This document shows, one piece after another, positions 48,801 to 58,017 of a stretch of 64,000 nucleotides of DNA (positions are counted from its first letter, which is position 1; each line of letters starts with the position of its first letter). The translations under genes were made by a program, and so were the position numbers. The stretch is from Rhinopomastus cyanomelas (Eukaryota; Chordata; Aves; Bucerotiformes; Rhinopomastidae): the NCBI GenBank assembly GCA_013400115.1, contig VXBP01010397.1, positions 1,024,620 through 1,088,619 of the forward strand. The letters are read 5' to 3'. The notes under the pieces were generated by a model. The model did no database searches. It was not told the origin of the DNA and saw only the letters and a list, made by a program, of their open reading frames with translations.

Positions 48801-51296
48801 GCTGCTCCTGTCCTAGAGAAAGCAGCTTCCAGTCGGTCAACCCAAACACCCACTGGACAACTGGAGCTGCCAGTCACGGGGGCTCCACCCACCATGCCAC
48901 CCCAGAAGCACGATGGAGCGGTGCAGAAGGCAGATGAGGCAGCACAGGAGGACATCCCAGTGGAGGTCCTCCAGCCCTCTGCGCCCCATAAGGACATGCC
49001 ACAGACAGACCCCGACCTCCCACCTGACATCACTGTTTATGTGCCCCCAGAGCTGATGTTCACCCCACCTCGGACTGTTGCCTCATCCCACACAGACACC
49101 CCCACCCAAAGCTCTCCTGTGCCCCCCATGGACACATCCTCCCCACCCCAGGCTCCATCTCCTTCCAAGATCTCTCCTACTCCCCCAGTGTCGAGCAGCC
49201 CTGGCTCAGCCCCACAGCTGTCTTCCACCCACAATGTTCCACCTGCACGAAAGATGCCCCCCTACATGGTCACCTCTTTCGTCTCCATGCCCCCCACATC
49301 ACCCCCTGTGCAGGAACCCATTCCCACTGCCCCATCCAAGGAATCCTCAGCTGAGACGGGGGTCCTGGGAGCAAAAGATGGCACAGCGCTGCGTCAGGGC
49401 GTCCCCCAGAAGCCGTACACCTTCCTGGACGAGAAGGCAAGGTGAGTAGCAGTGGGGTGGGGTGCTCTGCCAGGGCTGTTCCTGCTCCAGCACCCTATGC
49501 CAAGTATGTTGAGTGCTGCCCCGTGCTGCAGGGGCCGTTTTGGAGTGATCCGTCTGTGCAAAGAGAATGCCACAGGGAAGCTCTTCATGGCCAAGATCGT
49601 GCCCTATGAGGCAGAGCGGAAACAGAACGTGCTGCAGGAGTACGAGATCCTCAAGGCTCTGCACCATGAGCGTATCATGGCCCTGCACGAGGCGTACATC
49701 ACCCCCCGCTATCTCGTGCTCATCTGTGAGAACTGTGCTGGCAAGGAGATCCTCTACAGCATCGTGGACAGGTACAGGCAGGCCCAGGGCCACTGGGGAC
49801 AGCTGTCAGCCCAGGGCTGCCCACTGATGCCACTTGCCCCCAGGTTTCGCTACTCAGAGGACGATGTGGTGAGCTACGTGATGCAGCTCCTACAGGGCCT
49901 CGAATACCTGCATGGCCGCCGCATTGTGCACCTCGACATCAAGCCGGACAACGTTGTCATCTCAAGCATGAATGCCCTCAAGATCATTGACTTTGGCAGT
50001 GCCCAGACCTACAACCCCCTTGTGCTGCGGCAGTTGGGGAGGCGTGTTGGTACCCTGGAGTACATGTGTGAGTGGGGCACTGGGGTGTGGTGGCATGGGA
50101 CAGATGTGGGAAGGAGGTAAGGTATCTTTGGGAAAGCTGGGGGGGGATCCCTGGGGTGCTGAGAGCATCTGCCAAGGGTTTCTGTAGGGTTTCTTGGCTC
50201 AGTGGAAGAGTTTGGTGCTCTGGTTCAGCTGAGGCATACTTGGAGGTGCTGGGCTCTCTGAGGACAGTGGGGTGCTGGTGGGTACAGTGATGGGGTCCTG
50301 TGGCTCCTGTGGGTGCTGCAGACAATGGGGATGCTGTGGATGCTCAGCCTTCCAGTGCACATGACAGACCTGCTCCCCTGCCCGCAGCGCCAGAGGTGGT
50401 GAAGGGGGACCCGGTGGGATCTGCAGCAGATGTCTGGGGTGTTGGCGTCCTCACCTACATCATGTAAGAGAAAGGGCTGGGGGGGAGGAACACCCTGAGG
50501 TGTGGTGCCATGGGGGACACCAAACTGGTGGTGGGCTGCGGGATGCTGTGGCCCTACAGACCCCTACCAGCTGGACACAGGGCTTGAAACATCCTGGGCA
50601 ACTGCAGCTGTCCCAAACCAGGAGTGGGTAGGGGGTGCCAGGTGCCCTCCCACTGCTGTCCCCTGACCATGCTACCCCATCCACCCTTGCAGGCTCAGTG
50701 GGCGGTCTCCATTCTTTGAACTGGATCCCATTGAGACGGAGAACCGCATCCTGGCAGGGCGCTTTGATGCGTTCAAGCTGTATCCCAATGTCTCACAGAG
50801 TGCTGCCCTCTTCATCCGAAAGGTCCTCGCTGTCCATCCCTGGTGAGTGCCTGGCCCAGCCTAGGAGGTCACGTGGCCCTAGACTGTGCCTGTGACTGGT
50901 ACTAGTGGGCAGCCCTCTGCCCCACGGGACCAGATCTGACGTCGTCTGTGGTACCTCAGGGTCCATCTCAGCTCTGGGCAGAAAGCTGGGGCCCGCTGAG
51001 TTTTGCAGGGCAGGGGTGGTGGGCAAGTTTGGGGGTTGCGGTGCTGGTGGCCCCTGCAGGCCCTCACATAGATCCACCCTTGTCCCAGGAGCCGCCCCAC
51101 GGTGAAGGACTGTTTTGCCAATGCTTGGCTCCAGGATGCTTACCTGATGAAGCTGCGCCGTCAGACTTTGACCTTCACTACCAACCGTCTCAAGGAGTTC
51201 CTGGTGGAGCACCAGCGGCGTCGCAGCGAGGCTGTCACCAAGCACAAGGTCTTACTCCGCTCCTACCAGGGTGGCCAGCCACCAGGGCCGCAGTAG
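15397..51296 (+). CDS. SPEG: SPEG, striated muscle preferentially expressed protein kinase (long form)
   Basis: Giant myosin-light-chain-kinase-family protein of heart and skeletal muscle, which acts at the junctional sarcoplasmic reticulum/triad. I trace 41 coding exons whose phases all join, giving 10,428 bases and about 3475 aa (human about 3260, also 41 exons as I recall). Domain order by residue: Ig1 50-135; disordered linker 137-800; Ig2 813-906; Ig3 975-1067; Ig4 1068-1154; Ig5 1154-1270; Ig6 1270-1387; FN3 1388-1491; Ig7 1491-1590; Ig8 1591-1684; kinase 1 about 1706-1961; linker 1984-2760; Ig9 2763-2857; FN3 2858-2953; linker to 3176; kinase 2 3177-3430. Exon coordinates are in the block entries below. 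The start at 15397 is chosen over an in-frame ATG at 15352 because MHRAQG...PPSPGIPPKRAKV matches the mammalian N-terminus. No frameshift or premature stop was found. Confidence 0.95.
17598..17829 (-). mobile_element. CR1-type LINE, 3'-end fragment
   Basis: The plus strand begins AGAATCACAGAATCATCATGG and continues with the typical avian CR1 3' region (GGAAAGGACCTCCAGGGTCAT, CATCGAGTCCAACC, CCTCCAGGGATGGTGAC, CTCCCTGGGCAATCTATTCC). CR1 elements end in ATTCTATGATTCT repeats, so the sense strand is minus and its 3' end is at 17598. It is 5'-truncated, with no coding capacity. The right-hand limit is approximate. Confidence 0.85.
22220..22604 (+). promoter_or_regulatory. Candidate internal SPEG promoter (alternative N-terminus)
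   Basis: GC- and CpG-rich stretch with purine/pyrimidine blocks, immediately before a short first coding exon with a good donor. No TATA box is seen. The promoter role is inferred from composition and from the exon that follows. Confidence 0.45.
22605..25849 (+). CDS. SPEG: SPEG alternative first exons (basic N-terminus replacing Ig1)
   Basis: Exon 1b, 22605-22637, encodes MKKIWVKKRFQ and ends CAG|GTAAGG in phase 0. Exon 2b, 25810-25849, follows a strong pyrimidine tract and TTTGCAG, encodes KTSHSRRFGRFTH and ends CATG|GTGCGT in phase 1. That is exactly the phase needed to join the common exon at 27471 and make a GAC codon (H-D-S-E-T). The result would be a SPEG form without Ig1 and with a highly basic 24-residue N-terminus. 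Mammalian SPEG has several promoters; I believe a similar MKK-type N-terminus exists there but cannot confirm it. Confidence 0.7.
25466..25752. repeat. TG-rich simple-sequence tract
   Basis: Interrupted GT repeats (GTGTGTGCCTGTGGGT-like units), ending in a nearly pure TG run at 25721-25752. The tract lies 57 bases upstream of alternative exon 2b. Alternating purine/pyrimidine sequence of this kind can form Z-DNA and is often length-polymorphic. Confidence 0.75.
27471..30774 (+). other. SPEG: SPEG exons 2-4: Ser/Pro-rich linker
   Basis: Exons 27471-27560, 27816-28197 and 29264-30774 (1511 bases). They encode a low-complexity, probably disordered region of about 660 residues. Conserved landmarks include FSTPTGGSDTL, HLGVEPLVRASRANLVG, SWGSEDSLSVASDPYGSAF, LYRGRALS, the basic RKSRSFDQP motif, QKAASFDERG and RFLPWAKPG. 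The many Arg-x-x-Ser sites suggest phosphorylation. Introns 28198-29263 and 30775-31794 hold nothing recognised. Confidence 0.92.
31795..32799 (+). other. SPEG: SPEG exons 5-6: Ig2
   Basis: Exons 31795-31938 and 32617-32799. They start with ESSDDSYVSAGEDPLEAP and form an I-set Ig domain (Cys in LLKCIVTANP, Trp in VSWRKDG, DAGLYTVTAAN). The usual second Cys at the YxC position is replaced by Val (YTV), as human has YMA, so this domain lacks the canonical disulphide. Confidence 0.9.
33380..34060 (+). promoter_or_regulatory. CpG-rich internal promoter for APEG-1
   Basis: A dense CpG block inside SPEG intron 6 (32800-34306), about 0.4-1 kb before the exon carrying the APEG-1 start codon. Two strong donor sequences, TCG|GTGAGT at 33551/33552 and TCG|GTAAGG at 33722/33723, could end a non-coding first exon that splices to 34307. 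No TATA box. In mammals APEG-1 is transcribed from an internal promoter at the same place. Confidence 0.6.
34307..35261 (+). other. SPEG: SPEG exons 7-9: hinge and Ig3 (APEG-1 domain)
   Basis: Exons 34307-34518, 34792-34880 and 35080-35261. Exon 7 encodes ITSDEEYLSPLEEFPE, a conserved acidic hinge, then the APEG-1 start MKLQPRAEH. Exons 8-9 complete an Ig domain (PKPIIYWLRNRQPV, TGFYTCKAVNEYG). For exon 7, a second in-phase acceptor exists at 34316 (CCCCCGCAG), nine bases downstream. Confidence 0.9.
34438..35275 (+). CDS. SPEG: APEG-1 isoform of SPEG (single Ig-domain protein)
   Basis: A short product from the internal promoter. Start ATG is at 34438 in a good context (CAGCCATGAAG), with coding parts 34438-34518, 34792-34880 and 35080-35275. 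The last exon reads past the long-form donor at 35261 into the intron, adding GKAH before a TGA at 35273-35275. The product is 121 aa (human APEG-1 is 113 aa and also ends just past LEVRG). The 3' UTR runs through the intron to AATAAA at 37075. Mammalian APEG-1 is a nuclear protein of differentiated arterial smooth muscle; that role is transferred by homology. Confidence 0.75.
35276..37100 (+). terminator. APEG-1 3' UTR and intronic poly(A) signal
   Basis: SPEG intron 9 (35262-37350) contains AATAAA at 37075-37080, followed by a GT-rich downstream element (ATCTGTTTGTAAAGCGCTGT, then GTGGTGTGTT). This gives APEG-1 a 3' UTR of about 1.8 kb. No other gene is recognised in the interval. Confidence 0.7.
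37351..39709 (+). other. SPEG: SPEG exons 10-14: Ig4, Ig5, Ig6
   Basis: Exons 37351-37611 (a complete Ig4 in one exon, with DSGIYTCKLST), 38578-38736 and 38880-39069 (Ig5; RFDCMISGTPPPTITW, EDEGQYMV in place of the YxC Cys), then 39208-39437 and 39590-39709 (linker SKLEKMPSIPEEPEQ and Ig6; LECQVTGMPYPSITW, HAGVYKSVIAN). Donor and acceptor phases agree throughout. The introns hold no recognised genes. Confidence 0.92.
40092..40503 (+). other. SPEG: SPEG exons 15-16: first FN3 domain
   Basis: Exons 40092-40196 and 40297-40503 encode a fibronectin type III domain. PPDGPPTIALVTGRAITLTW holds the strand-B Trp. YTVHGLTKGAQYLFRVIT is the conserved Leu/Tyr pattern, and it closes with NSKPSPPVGPVQLLD. 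Confidence 0.9.
40627..42518 (+). other. SPEG: SPEG exons 17-20: Ig7 and Ig8
   Basis: Exons 40627-40750 and 41154-41326 (Ig7, divergent: INHVEATVTWKRDG, GPLACEVSNRHG), then 42033-42145 and 42350-42518 (Ig8: FIVVVEGKPLPDIMWYK, DSGVYTCTAKNLAGEVSCKAEL). Ig8 abuts kinase 1, the same arrangement as in other MLCK/obscurin-type kinases. Intron 18 (41327-42032) is largely a degenerate minisatellite. Confidence 0.92.
41390..41985. repeat. Degenerate minisatellite in SPEG intron 18
   Basis: About 55-65 base units, diverged, recur across the intron. The shared words are TGCCATGGGG, GGTGGCACTG, TGCCCCA and GGTGCCCCA(T/C). Copies are recognisable near 41400, 41460, 41510, 41610, 41690, 41755, 41830 and 41940. 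No intact coding frame spans it. Confidence 0.6.
42602..44931 (+). other. SPEG: SPEG exons 21-29: kinase domain 1
   Basis: Exons 42602-42695, 43051-43251, 43411-43471, 43636-43713, 43871-44043, 44148-44174 (a 27-base microexon), 44384-44536, 44725-44767 and 44863-44931. Glycine loop IGRGAFSYL; ATP-binding Lys in FAAKF; alpha-C Glu in SARRE; catalytic loop HLDIKPGN (Asp and Asn kept); DFG intact (ICDFGNA); activation-segment end FVGPE where APE is usual; then PVGVIAYLCLTGISPF. The core catalytic residues are present, so activity is plausible, but PGN and GPE differ from the human PEN and APE as I recall them. Confidence 0.93.
45052..47492 (+). other. SPEG: SPEG exons 30-31: large central linker
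   Basis: Exon 30 spans 45052-47233 (2182 bases, about 727 residues) and exon 31 spans 47340-47492. The sequence is Ser/Pro/Arg-rich and likely disordered. Conserved islands include QISYKCNMVLRPIPELL, ISLNEIPTDDEA-like acidic text after SGSRMSLNEIP, KAASMELPRRK, QRLLRGS.DGKVSGLRGPLLE, RAASSEAP, KSSSFSHGDAEP, GAPLEIPVAHL, SPSLSALSDA, EAKFKRGRESSLSRGLKLL and SKSVQDL. The repeated basic-Ser motifs are candidate 14-3-3 or kinase sites. This is the longest exon in the window. Confidence 0.93.
47566..48676 (+). other. SPEG: SPEG exons 32-35: Ig9 and second FN3
   Basis: Exons 47566-47682 and 47769-47936 encode Ig9 (FPPVFHIKLKDQVLLEGEA, IIWMKDKKSL, DAGLYECAAANTFG). Exons 48221-48343 and 48512-48676 encode FN3-2 (VLVLWKPAESKAPCTYTLE, CYFNVTELPPGSTAKFRVA, NKAGQGPYS). 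All joins are phase 1. Confidence 0.93.
48772..49441 (+). other. SPEG: SPEG exon 36: Pro/Ser/Thr-rich linker before kinase 2
   Basis: A 670-base exon rich in Pro, Ser and Thr, weakly conserved except for YMVTSFVSMPP and the closing LRQGVPQKPYTFLDEKAR, which leads directly into the kinase 2 glycine loop. Confidence 0.92.
49532..51296 (+). other. SPEG: SPEG exons 37-41: kinase domain 2 and C-terminus
   Basis: Exons 49532-49771, 49844-50067, 50388-50463, 50693-50842 and 51089-51296. Glycine loop RGRFGVIRLC; ATP-binding Lys in FMAKIV; alpha-C Glu in VLQEYEIL; catalytic loop HLDIKPDN; DFG intact (IIDFGSA); the APE position reads SPE across the 50067/50388 junction. The end is highly conserved: AYLMKLRRQTLTFTTNRLKEF, then KHKVLLRSYQGG and a TAG at 51294-51296. 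All catalytic residues are present. Introns, the largest being 50068-50387, show nothing else. Confidence 0.94.
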
Positions 51297-52340
51297 CCAG
51301 TGCCTCAGCTGTGGCCATGAGGGGCCGAGGAGCCAGAGGAACATTCCAGGGGCCGCAAGATCCAGCGGCTGAGGAGGAGCTGGGGCAAGCCCACAGACCT
51401 CACATGCTGGGGATCCTGGTGGCTGGCATGATTTTGTCAGTGCTGACAAAGGGGGAGGTGCTACCCCAGCCAGCCTGGCAGTGGGCGAGTGGTGGGAAGC
51501 CTTGTTGTGCAGGAACAGAGAATGCGACAGAGGGGCGGGAGAAGGACCGCATGGAGATAGGAGGACAAGGAAAGCTCTCGCCGGGAGCAGGAGAGCCACC
51601 AGCAGGCCGGCCATCCCTGGCTACGCGGGTCCTGTCAGCCGTGTGCCTTATGCTGCAGCCTGAGCTGTCCCTGGCCACGGCATGGGGATCCATCCCTGTG
51701 CTCTCCCCGGTTTACACGCCAGCACCCAAAAACTGAGGCTGCTCCAGCGGTTCCTGCAGAGAGGGACCCACCCACTGCCCACCTCCGTCATGGCCCCCCG
51801 CAAGTCGGCACCGCCCAGGTCCCCACGGCTGGGACTCGGGGTTTGCTTGCACTAGTTCCAGCCCCGGTCCTGTCGTGCAAGTTTGCAGCCCCAGGACCGA
51901 CCCCGGTGCTTTCCCCGGGGCTGCTGGCCGCACCTGTGCTGGGGTGGGGGACTGGCCGGCACCCTGTCCTTGCAGGGGGGGCACCCAGGTGCCGTGCACA
52001 CCTCCTGCGCCTGCTCAGGCCACCCTGCTTGCGCTCTGCCCGCCCAGTGCCCCCTCCCCGTGCCCTGCCTGCCACCATCTCCCACCCAACGGCCCAGGGC
52101 CACCTCACTCAGTCACACCTTCGCGGCGTCGTCTTTGGGTGGGGAGCTGGGGGCAGCAGGTGGGCACCTGCCTTCCACACGCAGCACTACCGATAGGGAC
52201 TTATTTATTGACCCTAGGGAGGGCCTCTGCCACGTCCCCTCCCGTCCCCTCCTCTCTGCCGGGCTCTGGAGCTGCCAGTGTCCCCGCGGTTTGGAGCGCC
52301 GTGCCAGAGCAGCAATAAAGGTCCTGAGCAATAAAGGCCC
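51297..52340 (+). terminator. SPEG 3' UTR with tandem poly(A) signals
   Basis: About 1 kb of 3' UTR. A TTATTTATT nonamer (AU-rich element type) is at 52201-52209. Two AATAAA hexamers, at 52314-52319 and 52330-52335, end the transcript. Confidence 0.8.
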
Positions 52341-52521
52341 CGAGTCGTGTCTGCGCCTCGCTGGGAGGAATGAGATGGGGGGTCTACCCTGGGAGGATCC
52401 TGCCCCACAGCGGCGGGACCCTACGCCATGCCTGGCCCCAGCGCTGGCGGGCCTGAGGCGGGTGTTTAGAGCCCATGACTTAGGTGGGAGAGAGCCGAGG
52501 GGCCCCTGCCCCAGGGCCCAA

Positions 52522-52911
52522 CTATAAATACGCGCTGCCCATATGAGGCCGGGCCGAGGCTGCGTCAGCTGGGACCGCTCCGGTTACTGACGCCCTCGCC
52601 CTTGGGGCCGCACACACGCGCAGAAACCGGAGCCTCCGGGTTGCTACGCACGCGCGCGCACGACCACACAGGCGTCCCCCCCCCACCCGCTCGTGCGCCC
52701 TCGGCCGCACTCGTTTCGTACACGCCAGCGGGATCGCGCAGGCGCGTCCCTCCTCCTCCGCCCCGCCTCCCTCTGCTTTGCGGCGCCCCCTCGCGGCAGC
52801 GGACGGGCACCCCTAGCGGTGCGGGAGGGGTTGCGGGGGTGTGAGGTGCGTGCGCGATGACGTGTCGCAGCGACGTGTGCAAAAGCGGCGGCGGGGCGCG
52901 GCGGAGCAGCG
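52522..52911 (+). promoter_or_regulatory. GMPPA CpG-rich promoter with upstream MEF2/CArG-like module
   Basis: CpG-rich sequence runs from about 52540 into GMPPA exon 1. At its upstream edge are CTATAAATAC (52522-52531, MEF2-like or TATA), CCATATGAGG (52539-52548, one mismatch from a CArG box) and TGCGTCAGC (52561-52569, CRE/MARE-like). An alternating CG/CA stretch lies around 52640-52670. The CpG part is a normal housekeeping promoter; the role of the AT-rich motifs is unknown. Confidence 0.55.
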
Positions 52912-55900
52912 ATGTTGCTGAAGGCGGTGATCCTCATCGGTGGCCCGCAGAAAGGTGAGTGCGCTGGATCTGCGGGGCCTCCTACCGCCGGCTCCGCGCC
53001 CCGCCGACCCCGCGCCCCTCCGTCCCGCAGGGACCCGGTTCCGGCCGCTGTCATTTGAGGTGCCCAAGCCGCTCTTCCCCGTGGCCGGCGTGCCCATGGT
53101 GCAGCACCACATCGAGGCCTGTGCCAAGGTACGGGGGATCGTGCAGGGGGCCAGGGCCTCCCTCCCCTCTCTGCCCCTTCCTTGCCCACGGTTTCCTGTC
53201 CCTTCCTCACAGATGCCCGGCATGCGGGAGATCCTGCTGATGGGCTTCTACCAGCCCCACGAGGCGCTCAGCCGCTTCCTGGTGTCCGCGCAGCAGGAGT
53301 TCAAGATCCCCATCAGGTAGGCTGGAGCCCTCGTGCCCCCAGGGTACTCACGGTGGCACGGCTCAGACCCTCACCCATTTTCCCTGGGCTAGCAGCCCCT
53401 AGCGAGCACCTGGCTGCTGGGCAAGTGTGCCATGGCCCACCATGGATGGGCATAGCTGGCCTCCCCCATTTGTTCTGTCTCATATCCCTTGCCCTGGGCC
53501 ATACCCAGTCCTCACTTTTCTCTGCTTGGCTTGCAGGTATCTCCAGGAGTACGCTGCGCTGGGCACGGGTGGTGGCATCTATCACTTCCGAGACCAGATT
53601 CTGTCAGGTGGTGCTGAGACCTTCTTTGTCCTCAACGCGGATGTGTGCTCAGAGTTTCCCTTGCAGGAGATGCTGGAGTTCCGACAGCAGCGTGGAGACA
53701 TGCACAGCTTTGTCATTCTGGGTACCACAGTGAGTGGCAATGCCGGGGAGCAGAGGAGCAGCAGCACTCTGCCGTGGGCAGAGTCAAGAAGCCAGTGGCT
53801 CCTGTGGCAGATGGGTCCCTGGGTGTGAGCTTTGGGTCTGTTCTGCATCCGCATGCCTGTTGCTTCATCATTGCTAACATGTCCTCGCTCTGCAGGCCAA
53901 CAGGACACAGGCGCTGAATTATGGTTGTATCGTGGCAAATACAGACACACAAGAGGTACTGAAGGGCTCGGCATGGGCAGTGGGTGCTGTACTGCTCTGC
54001 CACTTGTTCCTGGTACGCGACAGCGGGTGTGTCACGGGGTGTGGGGCTGTACCACAGGGTTCACATCTCTGCACTTGCTTCCAGGTCCAGCACTACGTGG
54101 AGAAGCCCAGCACGTTTGTCAGTGAGATCATTAACTGTGGCATTTACCTGTTCACACCTGACATCTTCCAGCACATCGGTGAGGTCTTCCAGAGGAACCA
54201 GCGGGAGCTAGCGCTGTGAGTGCCTGTCTCTGCTTCACATCCCTCCCACCCCACTGCTTCCTGGGGCTGCAATGGCACGCTCATCCTCCATTCTTTCTGT
54301 ATCTTCTCTCCTCCTCTGCCATCACTCACTTGTTTCCTGGTCCTGCATCAGCTGTCCTTACCTTGGGTAAGTCTCCCTCTGTGTCTGCATTGGCTGCTCT
54401 CTGGGCTGGATTGCCCCTAGCAGTAGTACATGCTTTCCTCTCTGCTCCAGGCCACTCTGCGAGGCTGCTCTTTCCTCCGTTTCCCACTTGGCCAGTTTGA
54501 GACTATCTCTCTCCCTTCCGTATCTCCCCACCCCATCTTCATTCAGCTCCAGATAAGGGGCTTAGCAAGCCTTTCCACCTGGGAATGCTCTGCTCCCTCC
54601 TCCAGCTCTTCACCAGCCAGTGTGCTACACGTCATCACAAAAATCTAGCTGTGCAGGACTCCAGAGCCGGGGCAGGAGCTGTTGCTTTTACACCCACTTG
54701 GACTGGGGTGGGGCTCTTGCACCACCAATTTGCTCAGAGTTTATTTCAGCAGGCAGAGCGGAGTCCTGCTTGCTGCTCTGGGACTCAGTGGGGCTGAGCA
54801 GGCCTAGCCTGATGGCTGGGTCTGTTCTTGCCTTTGGGGAGATGTGTATGTCTAAATAGGCATCTAGGGTCACTTGAGCCCCTGGATTCAGGGAGGGTGG
54901 CTGCTGGCATCCTTGGCTGAAGCTGTGACTGGGGTGGGTGTCTGACTGGCCTCTCACTTGCAGAGAGGAGAGCTCCAATGGATGGCAGCGTGCAGAAGTG
55001 ATCCGGCTAGAGCAGGATGTTTTCACGGCACTGGCTGGAAGTGGCAAACTCTATGTCTACAAAACTGATGGCTTTTGGAGCCAGATCAAGTCAGCTGGGT
55101 AAGGGCTGGAGCTAGACTTTGTGCAGCAGGAATGGTCTGTGCTCGGGCTGGGAAAGGGGAGTGCCCGTACAGGGCCCTGTGGGCGGGTGTTGCCACATTT
55201 GGACTCTCCTCTGCCCTAGTAGTGCTAGAGAGGCACTAACAATCTTTTTCTTTTCCTCCCCCAGCTCTGCTATCTATGCCAGCCGCCTTTACCTGAACCA
55301 ATACAGCAAAAGCCACCCAGAGAGGTTGGCCCAGAACAAACCTGGAGGCCCTGTCATCCGAGGTACCTCTTGACATAATCTGCTGCCTTGTGAGGCAGTG
55401 GGACCTGTGAGCAGGACCTCCACTGATTTGAGAGGCAGGTGCTCTTGTGAGCTGCTGCATCCCCTGATGCAGCTGCCTTGTGTTGCAGGGAATGTGTACA
55501 TCCACCCAACAGCCTCCATCGACAGCACAGCAGTGGTGAGTGGGAGACATGGGAGAACTGTGGTGGGGGAATGCTCAGAAATGCTGAGGGCTTTATTATC
55601 CTCACTCTGTCCACACAGCTGGGCCCCAATGTCTCCATTGGGGAGGGTGTGACAGTGGGATCTGGTGTGCGTGTGAGGGAATCCATTGTCCTGCATGGTG
55701 CTTCACTCCATGTAAGTAGAGTTTGCCTGAGGGTGTGTTGTCAACACTCACCCTTTCCAGGGAGGCAGCAGCACCCTTCATCCCCTCTCCTACGCCCCAG
55801 GACCACACCTGTGTCCTCAATACCATCGTGGGCTGGGACAGCACCATTGGGCGTTGGGCCCGGGTTGAAGGAACACCCAGCGATCCCAACCCAAATGATC

Positions 55901-56160
55901 CCTATGCCAAGATTGACAGTGAAACCCTTTTCCGGGATGGGCGCCTTACACCATCCATCACAATCCTGGGTATGTCCTCTCTGCACCCAGCCACCCCAGC
56001 CCCGTGCAGTGGGGCAGTGTCTCTCCTCCCGCTAACCCCATCTCACGCTCTTTCCACAGGCTGCAGCGTCACCATCCCTGCAGAGGTTGTTATTCTCAAC
56101 TCCATTGTCCTTCCTCATAAGGAGCTGAGCCGCAGCTACAAAAATCAGATTATCCTGTGA
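52912..56160 (+). CDS. GMPPA: GMPPA, GDP-mannose pyrophosphorylase A
   Basis: Regulatory subunit of GDP-mannose pyrophosphorylase, cytosolic. It binds GDP-mannose and restrains the catalytic GMPPB subunit in the mannosylation pathway. Twelve exons: 52912-52954, 53031-53128, 53213-53316, 53537-53729, 53896-53955, 54085-54215, 54964-55098, 55265-55362, 55489-55535, 55619-55711, 55801-55969 and 56060-56160. The product is 423 aa (human 420). The nucleotidyltransferase domain starts [20 protein letters not shown], with VPKPLFPVAGVPM and FVLNADVCSEFPL. The C-terminal left-handed beta-helix has NVYIHPTA, LGPNVSIGEGV and ESIVLHGA. The end NSIVLPHKELSRS...NQIIL is near-identical to mammals. The start context is GCGATGTTG. 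The frame is intact. Confidence 0.96.
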
Positions 56161-57330
56161 TTTTTATGGCTTACTGGTTTGAGGGGGCCAGTGCAAGCCA
56201 CCCACACCCTGCTGTGCCCCACAGTAAGAGCCGGTGCTGAGAGGTTCACCTGGGAGGTTCTCAGCACCTCCAGAGGGGTAGGTGCAGACCAGGAGCCCTG
56301 CAAGTGCCTGACTCCTACTCCAAGCAGACGAGCATAAGCCTTCTCTCGCAGCCCAGGGATGAGCCCTGGCACCCAGCTCTTTGTCTGAGCAGTAAGACCT
56401 GGCTGAGGCTGCTGAGGGAACACTTGCTGCCTGCAGCCTGTTGGGTCTAGCTTTGGGTGTTTCTCCACCCAAAAGTACTGTCAGCACCATTTTGCCACCC
56501 CCTCACCAGGCTCTCCTAGCACCAGCTGCTGTCTGCTGCTCCCTCCCTGTAAGGTCCTGGCCCATTTCAGGGCCTGGGCAGCTTAGAGTCTTTATACAGC
56601 TCATCCTGGAGGAGTGAGATGCAAGGATCCTGATTTCAGTGATGCAGCTGCACAACATGAGCTGGGCTTTTGCGTATTGCTGGGAAAACAGCAGCACCAG
56701 GCTGTGCAGAGAGCGCTGGCACGGAATGACTAGGGGAGGAGCAGGTTGTTGGCCCTGGGGGGGACTGCAGAAGCACCTCTTCCTTGAGTACCACCTCTGG
56801 AATCAGCCAGAAGAGCTGCTAGCCCTGCCTAGCCTACTGCCATCAGGCTGAGACCTGCACTGACTGCCTTGGGCAGGATTCAGGGCGATGGCAGCAGGCA
56901 CCTCTGCACTAGCAGGGGTGTAATTTGGAGGGGTTCGTTGCACACATCCCCTCACAACAGCCGCACCTACAGGGCATCAGAGCAGCCAACCTACATGTGC
57001 AGGTTGCAGAGACCTCCCACCTTACTGTGTCTCAAAAACCCTGCCACAGTCTGTCTGTGGTAACTAGTCCACTTACCTCCTCGTCTTTGCCTCTGGTTTG
57101 GCAGCTCTGTGCTAAATCCCTGCACTCTACTGTGGGCCCCATCCCAACTCTCACCTTCAGTGAGGCACCACATTAAGGATTCCCTATCCATCCAGTACCA
57201 CCCCAGCTTGATGGATTTGCAGGAAATCCTTGCTCCCAGCCCTGTGCCTTCATGTGCCAGCCCTCCTGTGGTCCTGAGTGGGGATTAGCTGTTCCCTGCT
57301 TTAAGCACATTAAACTCCTTCAGTTTTGCC
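56161..57330 (+). terminator. GMPPA 3' UTR, candidate poly(A) signal
   Basis: No AATAAA was found downstream of GMPPA before the convergent gene. The best candidate is ATTAAA at 57309-57314, giving a 3' UTR near 1.15 kb. The interval 57330-57995 between the two convergent 3' ends shows no gene. Confidence 0.4.
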
Positions 57331-58017
57331 TCTGCCTTGGTTGTGCTAATTTTCTTGCCCTCTGGTAAACACCCCTGCACCAGGGGAAATTGAGCCAAGG
57401 TACTGTCTTTCTGGATCATACATGAATTTTCAACTGCATCCCACATCCAGTCTGACCTTAAGTACAAGCAGTTCTCAGCTGCTGGACTGGGGCCTTGTGT
57501 CAGTTCTCAGTCCTGGGGTATAACATCTGTTTTCCTTAAGCTGCTCCTTGTAGCTGCAGAGTTCTGTGGGGGTCAAGCCTTTCCTGGGCCCCTTTCTCCA
57601 TGACAGCCACTTCCAGCCTCGCTCCTGGAGGGAAGAGCAGCATGTCCCAGCCCTACTTGGGCATTGCAGCTTCAGCACTGGAGGGGAGGAAGGAGTTAAA
57701 GGGGCCTCTGCTGAGCTGCTGGGAAATCTGGAAATGCTTGCTTTGATGTCCTGCCTTAAAGCTCCAATTACTTGAAGCTGGCATCTGGATCGGAAGGGGC
57801 CTCCTGCATCCTTCAGTGAGGATGGGAGGGAGCTCTGGCTGCACCCCTTCCCATCCACACAGCAAAATTGTGGTTTTGGAGAGCACTGCTGTCACCCTTG
57901 CTGGCAGTAGCTTGTCTGCTGCCCTGCCAGGCTCTATCATACACCAGTGAGCCCCAAACCCTGGCAGGAGTAGGGAGGGAAAGAGCAGCCACAGCCAGGC
58001 TTATTTTGCTGCAAACA

